Below, piece after piece: positions 10,416 through 21,171 of a stretch of DNA of 64,000 bases. Under the pieces are notes generated by a model. The model had not been told where the DNA came from. It ran no database searches and saw only the letters and a list, made by a program, of their open reading frames with translations. The DNA comes from Uranotaenia lowii (taxonomy: Eukaryota > Arthropoda > Insecta > Diptera > Culicidae): contig NC_073693.1 of NCBI RefSeq assembly GCF_029784155.1, positions 117,465,003-117,529,002 of the forward strand, given 5' to 3'. A program made the position numbers and the translations under genes. Numbering within the stretch: position 1 is the first letter of the stretch; each line of letters opens with the position of its first letter.

Positions 10416-10712
10416 GGGTACGACCCCGAATTTGCCATATTCAATTGATGGGTCTTGAACCCTACATCGCATTCGTCTGCAGCGATGGCGGGCTTCGATA
10501 CTACGACGCAAGCGGGAATCTGTCAAATAATTTTGTAGTTAGTTTGGAAAAGGGCGAACGCGCCAAATGTAAACAAACCTTGCGTAATATTTCATAAGGA
10601 CGAAATTATCAGTTACCTCGGAACAAAAAAAAAACGCTTTTGAAATTTCGGAACATCTAATCAAATCCTAATTATCCTATCCAGGATCTTATATCCAGGA
10701 ATCCAGGAAAAA

Positions 10713-11120
10713 AGGATTAAAAATCATAAAACGAGTCTCAAGCAAAACACCAGAGACACAGGACTGACACAACATGCCATAGAACAGGACCATAAGTTTA
10801 ACTTTGACAAAGCATATTTTTTAGAAAGAGTAAACCAAGAAGGAAAACGAAAAACAGCTAAAACACTTCACATAAAACTCAAAAAAGGAAGAACAGTAAA
10901 CATCAAGTAAGATTCGATTGAAATTTCTAAAATGTATAGCTCTATTATGAAAAAACTAAAAGAGTTGCCACAATTCGCATCTAAAACGACGGATTCAAAA
11001 ACGTCGTCGACGACAACAACCAACATAACGACGACACCGGGAACGATAGACACCAGTCACGTAAGACAGCCGTTCAGGAAGCACGCGGCGATACAAATCG
11101 GAAGTGCAAAATTGCAGTGA
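10713..11120 (+). pseudogene. Penelope-like element, C-terminal GIY-YIG region
   Basis: One reading frame continues through a single TAA at about 10908 to a stop at 11118-11120. It contains the conserved end of the Penelope endonuclease domain: TGLTQHAIEQDHKFNFDKAY, then FLERVNQEGKRKTAKTLHIK. The same motif order (TGLAQHALEDDADHTFDF, then ILERISHKSHRLIAEKLHIK) is found in the elements at 52.9-54 kb, but the sequences are clearly divergent, so this is another Penelope lineage. The reverse transcriptase and the GIY-YIG catalytic start are missing. The tail is Thr/Ser-rich. Non-functional relic. Confidence 0.75.
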
Positions 11121-11182
11121 TATTGTGATGGAATATTGTGAAGAATTTTTTGTATTAATTTAAGTTTTTGTTTATAATATAC

Positions 11183-11230
11183 TAGCTGATTTACCCGGCC
11201 TTGCTCGGGTTCACATTAAATATAAATCAA
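11183..11230 (+). repeat. LINE 3'-end-like motif (TACTAGCTGA...CCCGG)
   Basis: TACTAGCTGATTTACCCGGC followed by CTTGCTCGGG resembles a motif repeated in many insect genomes near the 3' ends of RTE-like LINEs. A second version, TACTAGCAGACCCGGTAAAC, occurs at 58257. The assignment is from family resemblance only. Confidence 0.35.
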
Positions 11231-13042
11231 AATTGATTTGACTTTTCAAAATTCTGAAAGATTTTCATTCATCATTTTTAACAAATTTGACAATTTTTGG
11301 CCATGTAAGCTTTGTAAGTTTTGTTAGCCTTTTGTTGGTCATCCGCTGATGTAGTTTGATGGAAAAAATATTTAAAGTGATTTCTTCTTGATTTTTTTAT
11401 GAATAATTCCGTAATTTTGGCCAAATTTGCTCAGATAATGCCCGGATTTTGGTAAACGTTTTGAAATCAACTACTCGGATTGTGCCAGAAAATTGCCAAG
11501 ACTTGTTTGGGTCGGATACGTCCGGAAAAATTCTGGCAAGCTTATCAACCCGTTATTTTTTGGGAAGCTTGAATAGATTTAGTCTTTTTATGTAATCATC
11601 AAATAATAACAATGTATTTTTCATCTTGTCCATGTGTTATCCAATGAAAATCCAATATCGTAAGCTGGTCAAAATATGTTCACGACCTCTTTTGAAGATT
11701 ATCCTACTTTTCAAGATGAATGATCTCTCGTAGAGTACCTTAATCAATTCAATTTTTTATAATAATTATGAGTATGATAAATTGTTTTAGATGTTAAAAG
11801 TTCCATTAAAAGTTTTTTAAGTTATCAAAAAAAAAACACATCACCTTGAAACCGAAATCACCCATTTTATAATGTTATTAAAAATTTATTTGTATTACAT
11901 TTCAATTTTTCTATTCTTTGACACAACTATGCCATTAATTATCATGAAGAGTGATCAATGTAAAAATCCTTAGAAATCATTTCTATATATTTGCACTACA
12001 AAAGGCTTAAGTTGAATCATAATTAGATGGTATAATTGAACACATTGATGACCAACATAACTCAAAATTTATAAAGTGACCGATGAAATTAAATTGTATA
12101 GAAATAAAATCTTCAGATTTAATTACTTAAAAGTTTAATGCGTAGGATTTGGTTTCAACTATTTTCCAGAATACGCTAGTTTAATTGTCTAGCCTGCCTT
12201 TTAAATAAATTCCTACCCGGCAATCAAAGCAATGAGATCACAGCCTTCAACTCACAACCCTTAATTTAGTTTCTTTCTTTATGATGAATTCCAAAAATTT
12301 GAAATTGGTAGGTTCCTTAAAGCTGGAACATTAGTTTTTATTCCCAAATATTTATTCAACTGAAGAATTCAATTCATAATGAAGGTGAATCATTGTATCC
12401 ATACTTTACACACTGCACATTCTTGTTGACTCTCAACGCCCCTGCGACAGCTGGGACCACTTTGAAAACCACTGTTCTAATCAATATATTCCTAACCAGC
12501 GATAAGTATTTTTTTATCTCAAAAGTAGACTAATTATTTCATCCAAGAACCACGTGCTTGTGCCCTGTGCTACAAACAGTAGACGAAAAAAAGCCCGCCA
12601 AATTTTCCACTTCCAAATTTTAAATGCTCAGCAAGCTTTGATTTGCTTTCAGTACACGTGAACTGTGAACTCTGGATGGTCGTTTCTAATGCCCAGCCCA
12701 TGGTGATGGTGAAAATAACCCCGCCAAAGGAAAAATAATCGGTTTGCCAAAATGGGTGCCATGACTTTTGGTTCGTGGGAATAAAAACGAAAGTTGTATG
12801 GGAGGGTCCCTTTTCTTAGGTGGGAGGGGCTCAAAACTATTACTAAAACCTTACCATGGTCCTGATCGGTTAAGCGGTGTGGATTTGTATAAGGTGCATA
12901 CAAACAAACAAACATATATAGTCCAACTCATCTTTATATATTAGATTTTTCTGAGGATGGCTGAAGGTAGTAGGCCAAAACTTAAAATGAATTGTTTTAA
13001 TTTGATTTCAAATTCACCGAAAAGCATCAACTAGAAAAGCCA
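11231..13042. other. AT-rich sequence, no gene seen
   Basis: No supported gene. The part from about 12540 to 12910 is GC-richer, with a minus-strand open frame at 12649-12915 that has no domain signature. It may be unique host non-coding sequence. Confidence 0.4.
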
Positions 13043-13375
13043 ATAAAAAGAAAATTTCACATATAGAGCTAGAACGTGGGTCATATCAACTGATGAGTTG
13101 GCATCGTGTTAAGACATCGGACAGCCAACTCGGAGGACTGGAACTTTTTTCGTTTAATTCCAATTACTTAAAATTGTTTATTTAGAATTTTTGTGGAAAA
13201 TCGAATCGTTTGAATCTTGTCATTGTAAATATATCGCCTCCACTTTTGTAGCTATAGATATGCTATTTTGGTAAGTTTAATACAATGTTTTCATCTGGTT
13301 TATTTGATAGAATAATTCTGTTGTTCTTGCGATATACATACCTTCTAAAATGTTTGCTGGGGCATTTCTAAAAAG
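13043..13375 (+). mobile_element. tRNA-derived SINE, family 1 copy 2
   Basis: Homologous to 8735-9062 along its whole length. The tRNA-like head keeps the A-box-like TGGCATCGTG, but the B-box region is deleted (GGACTGGAAC then T-run), so pol III transcription is unlikely. The body and the terminal ATGTTTGCTGGG are retained. Confidence 0.75.
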
Positions 13376-14696
13376 ATAGTGAAGAGTATTTTGCTTATTT
13401 TTTCGAGATAAACACATTCATTACTATTACAAGAGAAGAAACCCACAAACGATTTTTACACTACAAGAGGTTTTCATCTGTCCAACCTCCTGAAAACGCC
13501 AGCGTCTCATTATACTTCGCGTCAGAATACTAAGACCACAGAACATATGATGTTCAGTTCATGTTGTGGTGAACTGACATACCGCAGCAGCAGTAGAAAA
13601 TCGTAGATGTAGATACACACTGGGTACACAATTTAGTTCGGACATGACCAAACATGCACTTCAACACATGTACCTACATATGTACATAGAATTTTGAACA
13701 CTCCACCGGCATTTTGAAGCACGACGCCGTTCCACGTTCGTCGTCGTCTCTTTTGGCGAGTTTTCTAGCAGCTGGACCGTGAAACACACGGTGACACGAC
13801 TTGCACGAACGTGGTGTCTCTCGTTAAGCCTCTAGACTGTGTTGGAATGTTTGTGGCTCGTCTGATGATGACACGCTAGGAGGACGAAATTCGCGCTGTT
13901 AACGTTTCGCAATCTTGTTTGGAACTTGTGACGGATTTCTTATGTTAGGACCGTCATTATTATCCTGCGTCTTTGAGCGCCTAAAAATTCATCAGTGAAT
14001 TTGAAATTCAATAGTTCCAATTTTAGACAAATTACCCAGCTGGTTAAAATCCTCTATAATTAATCAAAATAGTATACAAATTCTCATTTTATTCACAGAA
14101 AACATTCGAGAACTTATCCAACTTTTGTGATTTTATTTAGAATATGTTAAAACTTTTTATGAAAAGTATTCGTAGTGATCCCTTCTAAAATTTTTACAAA
14201 AAATTTCAACTTTTCCTAGTCGGTATACCCTTGAATTTTTAAAGTTTTTCACCCCGTGGAAATGATCTTCAAACAATTTGGAGCAAAATTTTTCATTGGG
14301 GTTATCAATTTTCCAATAGGCGCTTCGAAAGCATTTAACTTGTACAGGCAGTGTAGCTTTCTAATCTTTCTCCAATTATGTAATGTTCGACTTCTAAAAC
14401 CCACTTTTTTGCAAAAAATACACAGAAATTAATTTTTATTTTAACCTACCACTTTAGTTCTACAAAATACTTCATCGTTTAAGAAACAATTTTTGTTTCC
14501 AATAATTGCATATTCATACTTTTTCGGTTGCAACCATTCAACATTCTAATTGATTTTTATCATTTTCCAAATCCTGCCTTAAGACGTGATTTGAATCTCT
14601 TCTTTTCTACCGTACAAAGGATATTTTTTTGTTCAAAAAGGAAATCCAGAATGGTGGTCTTTAATCATCCTAATTATCAATAGCTATTTTAAATAA
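13376..14696. other. mixed sequence, no gene seen
   Basis: From about 13480 to 13980 the sequence is GC-richer, with CACGACGCCGTTC and CGTCGTCGTCTC words and no long frame. The remainder is AT-rich. Nothing recognisable was found. Confidence 0.35.
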
Positions 14697-15085
14697 AAAA
14701 AACACATGAACCAAGGATTTCTGACGCGGCAAAAAGGATAATATTTCGAAAAATGTTTTCATTTCCAGTATTCTTATGTTTTTTTTTTTAATTTCTTGGA
14801 TGTAGCCTATGGCAAACAGTTGTCATTAGTATGGATTATAAGATAAATATGTTTTGAAATATTCTAGCAATTTGAAAAAATGATTGGTTTTGGTTATACA
14901 CTAAGGTCTTTTTTCACGCGGTTTGATTTTGCTCAGTTTCATCAACACAGCTTCTTTTAACGCGGTTTTTTGCCATGGATATGATTCTTCTACACGGCTT
15001 TCGCGGATCATCACGTTTTTTGAGCGAAAATATTCCAAGTCCTATACGTTTACGACGGAATTCATACCACGTTAAAAAACCCGAT
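14697..15085 (+). repeat. direct repeat, copy 1 (partner 18957-19330)
   Basis: About 380 bp, roughly 90% identical to 18957-19330, from ACACATGAACCAAGGATTTC to CCACGTTAAAAAACC. The distal 190 bp look like a small TIR element of their own: the left part here has ACACTAAGGTCTTTTTTCAC and the right end of the partner copy has CACGTTAAAAAACCTTAGTG, which are inverted relatives. Confidence 0.7.
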
Positions 15086-15820
15086 CTAATACACTGAACA
15101 GTGGATTATAGCCTTTCTTACAGTCTATAAACTATATTTGGATACACATGACACCAAATAATAAATAAATGATTGATTTATAAATTCTGAGTACTGATTA
15201 AAATATTTCGAACGTAGTAAATCCTAAATGAATTCAAGCAATTATGATTCAAAATTGTTTATAAGACAAGAGTATTTTGAAATAATTATAATATTCACAT
15301 AAAGAATAACATAATTGTAAACTAATTGAATATTTTTGAATGATTGAATTCTGGAATATCTTGTATGATCCCGTTTCTATGACTTTATGATCTTATATCT
15401 ATAAATTAGAAGAGGTCTAAAAATGAAGAGTATAAGTTTTTCCAAACTTCAGTTCCACTTGCCGTTGCAAATGCTGGTTTCCTATGAATTAATTCAAATA
15501 TTATAATGTCATAGAAACGGGACCATACAAGATATTCCAGAATTCAATCATTCAAAAATATTCAATTAGATTACAATTATGTTATATTCTTTATGTGAAT
15601 ATTCTAATTATTTCAAAATACTTTTATCTTATAAAAAATTTGAATCTTTATTTCTTAAATTCATTAAGGATTTACTACGTTCGAAATACTTTAATCATTG
15701 CTCAGAATTTATAAATCAATCATTTATTCATTATTTTGTGTCATGTGTATCCAAATATAATTTAAAGATTGTAAGAAAGGCTACAAATCCACTGTTAAGT
15801 GTATTAAATCGGGTTTTTAA
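15072..15820. repeat. near-palindrome, about 315-bp arms around a 110-bp spacer
   Basis: The left arm (15072-15388) and right arm (15501-15820) are inverted copies at about 85-90% identity. Landmarks are AAACCCGATCTAATACAC/GTGTATTAAATCGGGTTT at the tips, GTAGTAAATCCT/AGGATTTACTAC in the middle and TTTCTATGAC/GTCATAGAAA next to the spacer. No transposase frame is present. It is either a foldback-type MITE with very long TIRs or an inverted duplication. Transcribed, it would form a long hairpin. Confidence 0.8.
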
Positions 15821-15821
15821 T

Positions 15822-17760
15822 CTTGTCAATTTTGACATTTTTATCAACCTTGTAAATTTTGTTGGTTTTGTCAATTCTGTCAGATTTTTCAGTTTTGTCA
15901 AAAATGTCAATTTTGTAAATTTTGTGAATTTTTATCGAGTTTTTCATTTTTGTTTAACTTTGTCAATCTTGTCAATTTATTCAATCTGGTCGGTTTTGTT
16001 AATTTTGTCAAACTTTTTAAATTTTAACAATCTTGTCAATTTTGTTAGTTTTATCTGTTTTTTTTTTAATTTTGTCAGTTTTGTCTATTTTGTCATTCTT
16101 GTCAAATTTCTCAGTTTTGTCAAATCTGTGAATTTTGTCGATTTTGTCATTTTGTTAATTTGGCAATTTTGTCAATTATTTATTATTTTTTTTAATTTTG
16201 TAAATTTTGTTCATTTTGTCAACATTGTCAATCTTGTCAATTTTGTTATTTTTGTCAATTTTGTAAATTTGGTCAATTTAGTCAATCAAGTATATTTTGT
16301 CAATTTTGTCAGTTTTCTAATGTGTCAATCTTTTCAATATGCTTAATTCTGCCAGTTTTGTAAAGTTTGTCAATTTTGTCAACTTTGTGAATTTTGTCAA
16401 CTTTTTAGTTTTGTCAATTTTTACAATTTTTTCAGTTTTGTCTACCTTTGCAATTTTTTAAATTTTGTCCATCTTGTCAATATCGTCGATTTTGTCAGTT
16501 TTGTCAGTTTGGTCAATTTAGTCAATTTTATCATTTTTGTCAATTTCGTCATTTTTGTCAACATTGTCTATTTTGTCATTCTTGTCATATTTCTCAGTTT
16601 TGTCAATTTGGTCAGTTTTGTTAATTTTGTCAATTTTGTCAGTTTTATCAAATTAGTCAATTTTGTCAATCTTGTCAATTTTGTCTATTTTGTCAGCTTT
16701 GTCAATTTTGTCAATTAAGTGCATTTTGTTGATTTTGTCATTGTCAATTTGGCCACTTTTCTCAATTTTGTCAATTTTCTTCGATTTTGTCAAGTTTGTC
16801 AATTTTTTCAATTTGTCAATCTTGTCAATTTTGTCAATTTTGTCATTTTGGTCAATTGGGTCAATTTTGTGAATTTCGCCAGTCAATTTTGTCAATCTTT
16901 TCAATTTTGTGAATTTTGAAAATTTAAAGAATTTTGTCGATTTTGTCTTTGTCAATTTTGTGAATTTTGACAATTTGGTCATTTTGGTCAATTTGGTCAA
17001 TTTTGTCGATTTTTGTCAGTTTTATCAATCTTGTCAATTTGTCAATTTAGTGAATTTTGTCGATTTTGTCATCGTTAATTTAGTAATTTTTTTCAATTTT
17101 GTCAATTTGATCAGTTTTATCAATCTTGTCAATTTTGTCAATTCAGTGAATTTGGTCTATTTTGTCATTGTCAATTTTGTCCATTCTGCCAATTTTCTAG
17201 ATTTTGTTTTAGAAATATTTTCAATTATTATGATTTTTTCAGCTAAGTGAATTTTGTCAAATCAATGAATTAAGCCAAGTTTGTCAATTTTGTCGATTTT
17301 TGTCAGTTTTATCAATCTTGTCAATTTTGTCAATTTTGTGAATTTTGTTGATTTTGTCATCGTTAATGTAGTCATTTTTTTCAATTTTGTCGATTCTGTC
17401 AGTTTTATCAATCTTGTCAATTTTGTCAATTTAGTGAATTTTGTCGATTTTGTCATCTCTTTTGTCAATTTTGTCATTGTTTTCAATTTTGTCGATTTTG
17501 TCAGTTTTATCAATCTTGTCAATTTGTTCAATTCAGTGAATTTTGTCCATTTTGTCATCGTCAATTTGATCAATTCTGCCAATCTTCTCGATTTTGTCAA
17601 TTTTATAAATTTCATCAATTTTATTATTTTTTTCAACTAAGTGCATTTTGTCAAATCAATGAATTATGTCAAGTTTGTCAATTTCGTCATTTTTGTCAAA
17701 TTGGTCTATTTAATCAATTTTGTCAATTTTGTCGATTTTGTCATTTTTGTATTTGGTCAA
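15822..17760 (+). repeat. minisatellite, 9-bp unit TTTTGTCAA, about 1.9 kb
   Basis: Degenerate tandem copies of TTTTGTCAA with variants TCGATTTTG, TCAGTTTTA and TCATTTTTG. From about 17000 to 17600 a higher-order unit of roughly 120 bp appears (CAGTTTTATCAATCTTGTCA ... GTGAATTTTGTCGATTTTG), repeated three or four times. Because 9 is a multiple of 3, it creates long artificial frames on both strands (Asn-Phe-Val repeats on plus, Lys-Leu-Thr repeats on minus), for example 15579-16346, 16909-17250 and 17262-17636. These are not genes. The tract directly abuts the palindrome. Confidence 0.9.
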
Positions 17761-18293
17761 CCTGGCGAAAATGGTTAATTCGGAGTTTTTTCCTATTTCT
17801 TCAACTTTGTCAATAATGATTATTAGCTTTTTAGCTTCATATGCATGTTCCAAAAAAAATCCCAAATGCATTAAACTCTACTATGAAGGGTTTGGTAGCG
17901 CTACTGTTCAGATTGACCTCCAAGCCGTCATCGTTTTTCTCTAGACACCAACCCCAACAACAACAACGCAACGTTAGATCTGAAGAGATGAAGAGAAAAG
18001 GGAACAAAAAAACAAGCCCGAGAGCTTAAAGCTCGAGAGGATTCAGTAGCATTTGTCTTATTGGATTTAATTTGCTTCCACGGGCGAAATACTCTCCTGT
18101 CGTTGCTGCTTAAGAAAAAGCTTCGTAAGCACGAACGGCACGTGAGAAGATGAGAGGATGTGCATACATCGTCCGCGTACCCGTGTTGTTTTCCCCTTCT
18201 CAGAGCAATCTGTGCCTGAATATAATGTTGAGCGAAGTTACTATCGCTTTCGTACCATGCAGTGTGGGCATGACGTACTCATCAACGACTTCA
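17761..18293. other. unique sequence, no gene assigned
   Basis: Moderately GC-rich in its middle part (17880-18290), with CAACAACAACGCAACG. No domain-bearing frame was found. Confidence 0.35.
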
Positions 18294-18963
18294 TTAATTT
18301 CGGGGTCGTACCCCTTGGTGAAAACCATTTTTAAGTTAATAATGCGGAGCTTCGGTTCCGAAATTTTTGGAATGGTTCGGTTGTAAACTGAACCATTAAT
18401 ATGAAAAATTTAAACGATAGGTCGGGAGAAATTCAGTTGTTGTCTTCCTCCCACACGGTTCCTGTCACGATGACATCGAACCTGAGTGGGAGTGAAGCCT
18501 GTCTGTTCTCCCTTCCACACATCGACTTTTAGATAGCAAGCGCGTATCAATGACGTCACGTATAATTTGACGTCATATATACGATAATCTTGATTTTAGT
18601 GATTGCTGGTTGTGGCTAGCAAGCCAAATTGACACGTATTTTGGAGAGATGATTTTTGATATTTACTATGAAATTTTTTTTTTCAAACTATTTTGTATTT
18701 TTTTCTTTCTTTTATTGGTTGAAGAAGAAAAAAAATCAAATTTTTCAAGATAAAAATCATTTTTATTGTACTGCTCAGTTTCACAAAAACGTCGAGAACA
18801 AAGTTTACAAAAATTCACACAAATACACACAAATACACTGACATCATCAGAACTCGTCGAGCTGTTTAGATAGGTACCTATAAAGGTATATCTAAGACCC
18901 ATAATTCCCCATGATCTCCCAAATCGACCGATAACTATACCTTTCTGTAAGAAAGGCAAAAAC
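18294..18963 (+). repeat. inverted-repeat arm, right copy (empty site of the solo LTR)
   Basis: Inverted homologue of 10432-9063 and, in its last 90 bp, of 7395-7313. Here GGCTAGCAAGCCAAATTGAC is uninterrupted, so it preserves the pre-insertion sequence for the solo LTR. Two TGACGTCA-type palindromes occur at 18551-18580. Confidence 0.7.
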
Positions 18964-19330
18964 ACATGAACCAAGGATTTCTGACGCGGCAAAAAGGATA
19001 ATATTTCGAAAAAATTTTTCATTTCCAGTATTCTTATGATTTTTTTTTTGAATTTCTTGGATGTAGCCTATGGCAAACAGTTGCCATTAGTATGGATTAT
19101 AAGATAAATATGTTTTGAAATATTCTAGAAATTTGAAAAAATGATTGGTTTTGGTCTTTTTTTACGCGGTTGGATTTTGCTCAGTTTTATTAACACGGCT
19201 TCTTTTGACACGGTTTTTTGCCATGGATATGATTCTTCTACACGGCTTTCGTGGATCAACACGTTTTTTGAGCGAAAATATTCCAAGTCCTATACGTTAA
19301 CGACGGAATTAATACCACGTTAAAAAACCT
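18957..19330 (+). repeat. direct repeat, copy 2 (partner 14697-15085)
   Basis: About 90% identical to 14697-15085. It ends in CACGTTAAAAAACCTTAGTG, preserving the right terminal repeat that copy 1 lost to the palindrome. Confidence 0.7.
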
Positions 19331-21122
19331 TAGTGTATGCTGATTCCAGAAAACCCCATCTCAAACCAGGTTTGATTTTTAGAGGTTGATTGAAATTTAT
19401 TTTTGTTTATCCTAAGGAAACAAATAAAAAAAACAAACTATAAGAGAGAAAGGCAACCACATTTTTTTAAATAATTTTTCCGTAAAAATATATCACTATC
19501 TGTTACATAGGATTTGAATTGAAAATTGGAAAACTTTGAATTAAAGGGATTAAGCTACTTATAACTCCATTCTTTTTTTTTTTTCAATTTCACAGCAATT
19601 TCGATAAAGCAGATGCATTGAAATTTAAGAATCACATTAGTAGTCAAAATGATCGCAATAAAAAAGCTCCAGCTCACATTTAATTTGAAAACTGTACGAT
19701 TTCTTTTACCCAAGAGTAAATTCATGTTTGTTAAACAATTCTACTTTAAGTTTCATAATTCATCGGAACGCCATAAATATGTTTGATAACTGTTAACCCG
19801 GGCAATATTCGGGCGAATTAGAAAAAAAAAACACATGAGTTTTGATTAAATATCAATAAAAAACCAATTGATACATTCTAGTGAAATCTAAACACCTCAG
19901 ACGGATTTAAATTGAATTTGAGGCTTCCATAAAATCATTCAGGTTTAAAGTGACAAAATTTGTTCAAAAATTGTCATTTTTGGTCCCAACAGCTAAGAAA
20001 AATTTTGTTCGTTTTAAGTTTTTTGTTCTTTTTTTTTCAAATAAATTGAAAAAAATCTCGGTAAAATTTGAACATTTCTTAACTAAATCCATACAACTCG
20101 GCCGGCTGAACCGTTCTTAAATGTTGAACTTAATACCCGGGCAAGTCTGATTGAAAAAGAATAAACAGACAAGCTAATTTAAAAAAAATGATTCGATACT
20201 TTTTAAAAAATTCAACAGAAAATGATCTAACTATTTCTGACATCACAAAAAAGCGTTGAAATTATTAATATAAAATTTTTATTTTTTTCACAACTATTTA
20301 GAAGACTGCGAAACGTTTTGCTTTCAAAAATATTTTAAACAAATTTTGCTTTAAAATTTCTTTGAAATTTGGTAAAATTATTGTATTCCCGTAGAAATTA
20401 AAAAAAATCTAATAGAAAATTTATGTTACTTATTCTAAGAAGTAAAAATTACTCGCAGTCATCAAGAAAATATATAACTTCATGAAAATCTTTATTATCA
20501 ATGACTATGTAAAAATCTACAATTTAAAAAAAAAATACGCAAATTTTTCAACACTCCCAAACCATATTAAATCAGCGCTTAAATTTTATGCATCAATGTG
20601 ATTTTTGTTGCCTTTATGCTATCAGAAATTGATCCTGCATTGCATTTTTTTTAACTACTTTTCGAAAATCATATAAATATAGAAAAATAGTGCCCTTCAA
20701 GGAATATTTTTTTTCATTTTATTCATATCCTCTTTGTTTCAAATGTTTACCTATTCCAAAAAAATGATTGAAATTTCATTTGATTCGTTTCAAATCGAAA
20801 AAAGTTTTTAAATTCAGATATTTTAATTTTATTTTTTAATTAAATTTAGATTTAGAAATAAATCTTTTTTACCAAAAATTACAAGTACAAATGGGGATAG
20901 GCTCAATAGCGGCACGTTATCCAAACATACGGGAAAATTGTGTCTAGCATTTTTTTTTATCCAAGATTTCATCATTTACCTGAGAAACCTGAAAAACCTA
21001 TAAAAGGAAGAAATAAATTCAATCTATTTAAGATTGGAATATTGTTTATCGCCGCGCTTTAATGTAATTTGAATCATCGACGTTTTTTGGCGGATTTTAG
21101 AATCAAAAACGTTATTACCAGT
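19331..21122. other. AT-rich sequence, no gene seen
   Basis: Homopolymer-rich DNA without a supported frame. A TTAACCCGGGCAATATTCGG motif (about 19794) resembles ATTAACCCGGATACTGTTCG at 43651, hinting at another dispersed family. Confidence 0.4.
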
Positions 21123-21171
21123 TGTCCAGACGTTTCGAGCTACTATGGCTTTCGCTCCTCTTCAGTGGACA
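21123..21171 (-). ncRNA. hammerhead-ribozyme-like motif, Penelope-associated type
   Basis: On the minus strand the order is: TGTCCA; core CTGAAGA; one extra G; GAGC; a 13-nt loop GAAAGCCATAGTA; GCTC; GAAACGTC; TGGACA. TGTCCA/TGGACA can pair as a 6-bp stem I and GAGC/GCTC as stem II. CTGANGA, GAAA and an NUH triplet (GTC) are the conserved hammerhead core elements. Stem III would be only A-C/G-U without a loop, as in minimal forms thought to act as dimers. The extra base before stem II is atypical. The same layout occurs at 51158, 54166 and 49755. Cleavage activity is not shown. Confidence 0.5.

Larger units (their letters stand above)
9063..10432 (-). repeat. inverted-repeat arm, left copy, carrying a solo LTR
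   Basis: The reverse complement aligns with 18294-18878 over three blocks: 9063-9322, 9974-10303 and 10416-10432. The gaps are two insertions in this copy: the solo LTR (9323-9973) and a 112-bp segment (10304-10415). Landmarks shared by both arms are GCTAGCAAGCCAAATTGACA, the TGACGTCA-containing AT block, GGAGCTTCGG and CGGGGTCGTACC. The family is not recognised. It may be a large DNA transposon end or an old retroelement. Confidence 0.7.

Noticed and set aside
15579..17636. Open frames of 60-255 codons rich in Asn-Phe-Val or Lys-Leu-Thr
   Set aside because: They come from a 9-bp tandem repeat whose period is a multiple of three. There is no complexity, start context or domain. The first 80 codons of 15579-16346 come from the palindrome arm.
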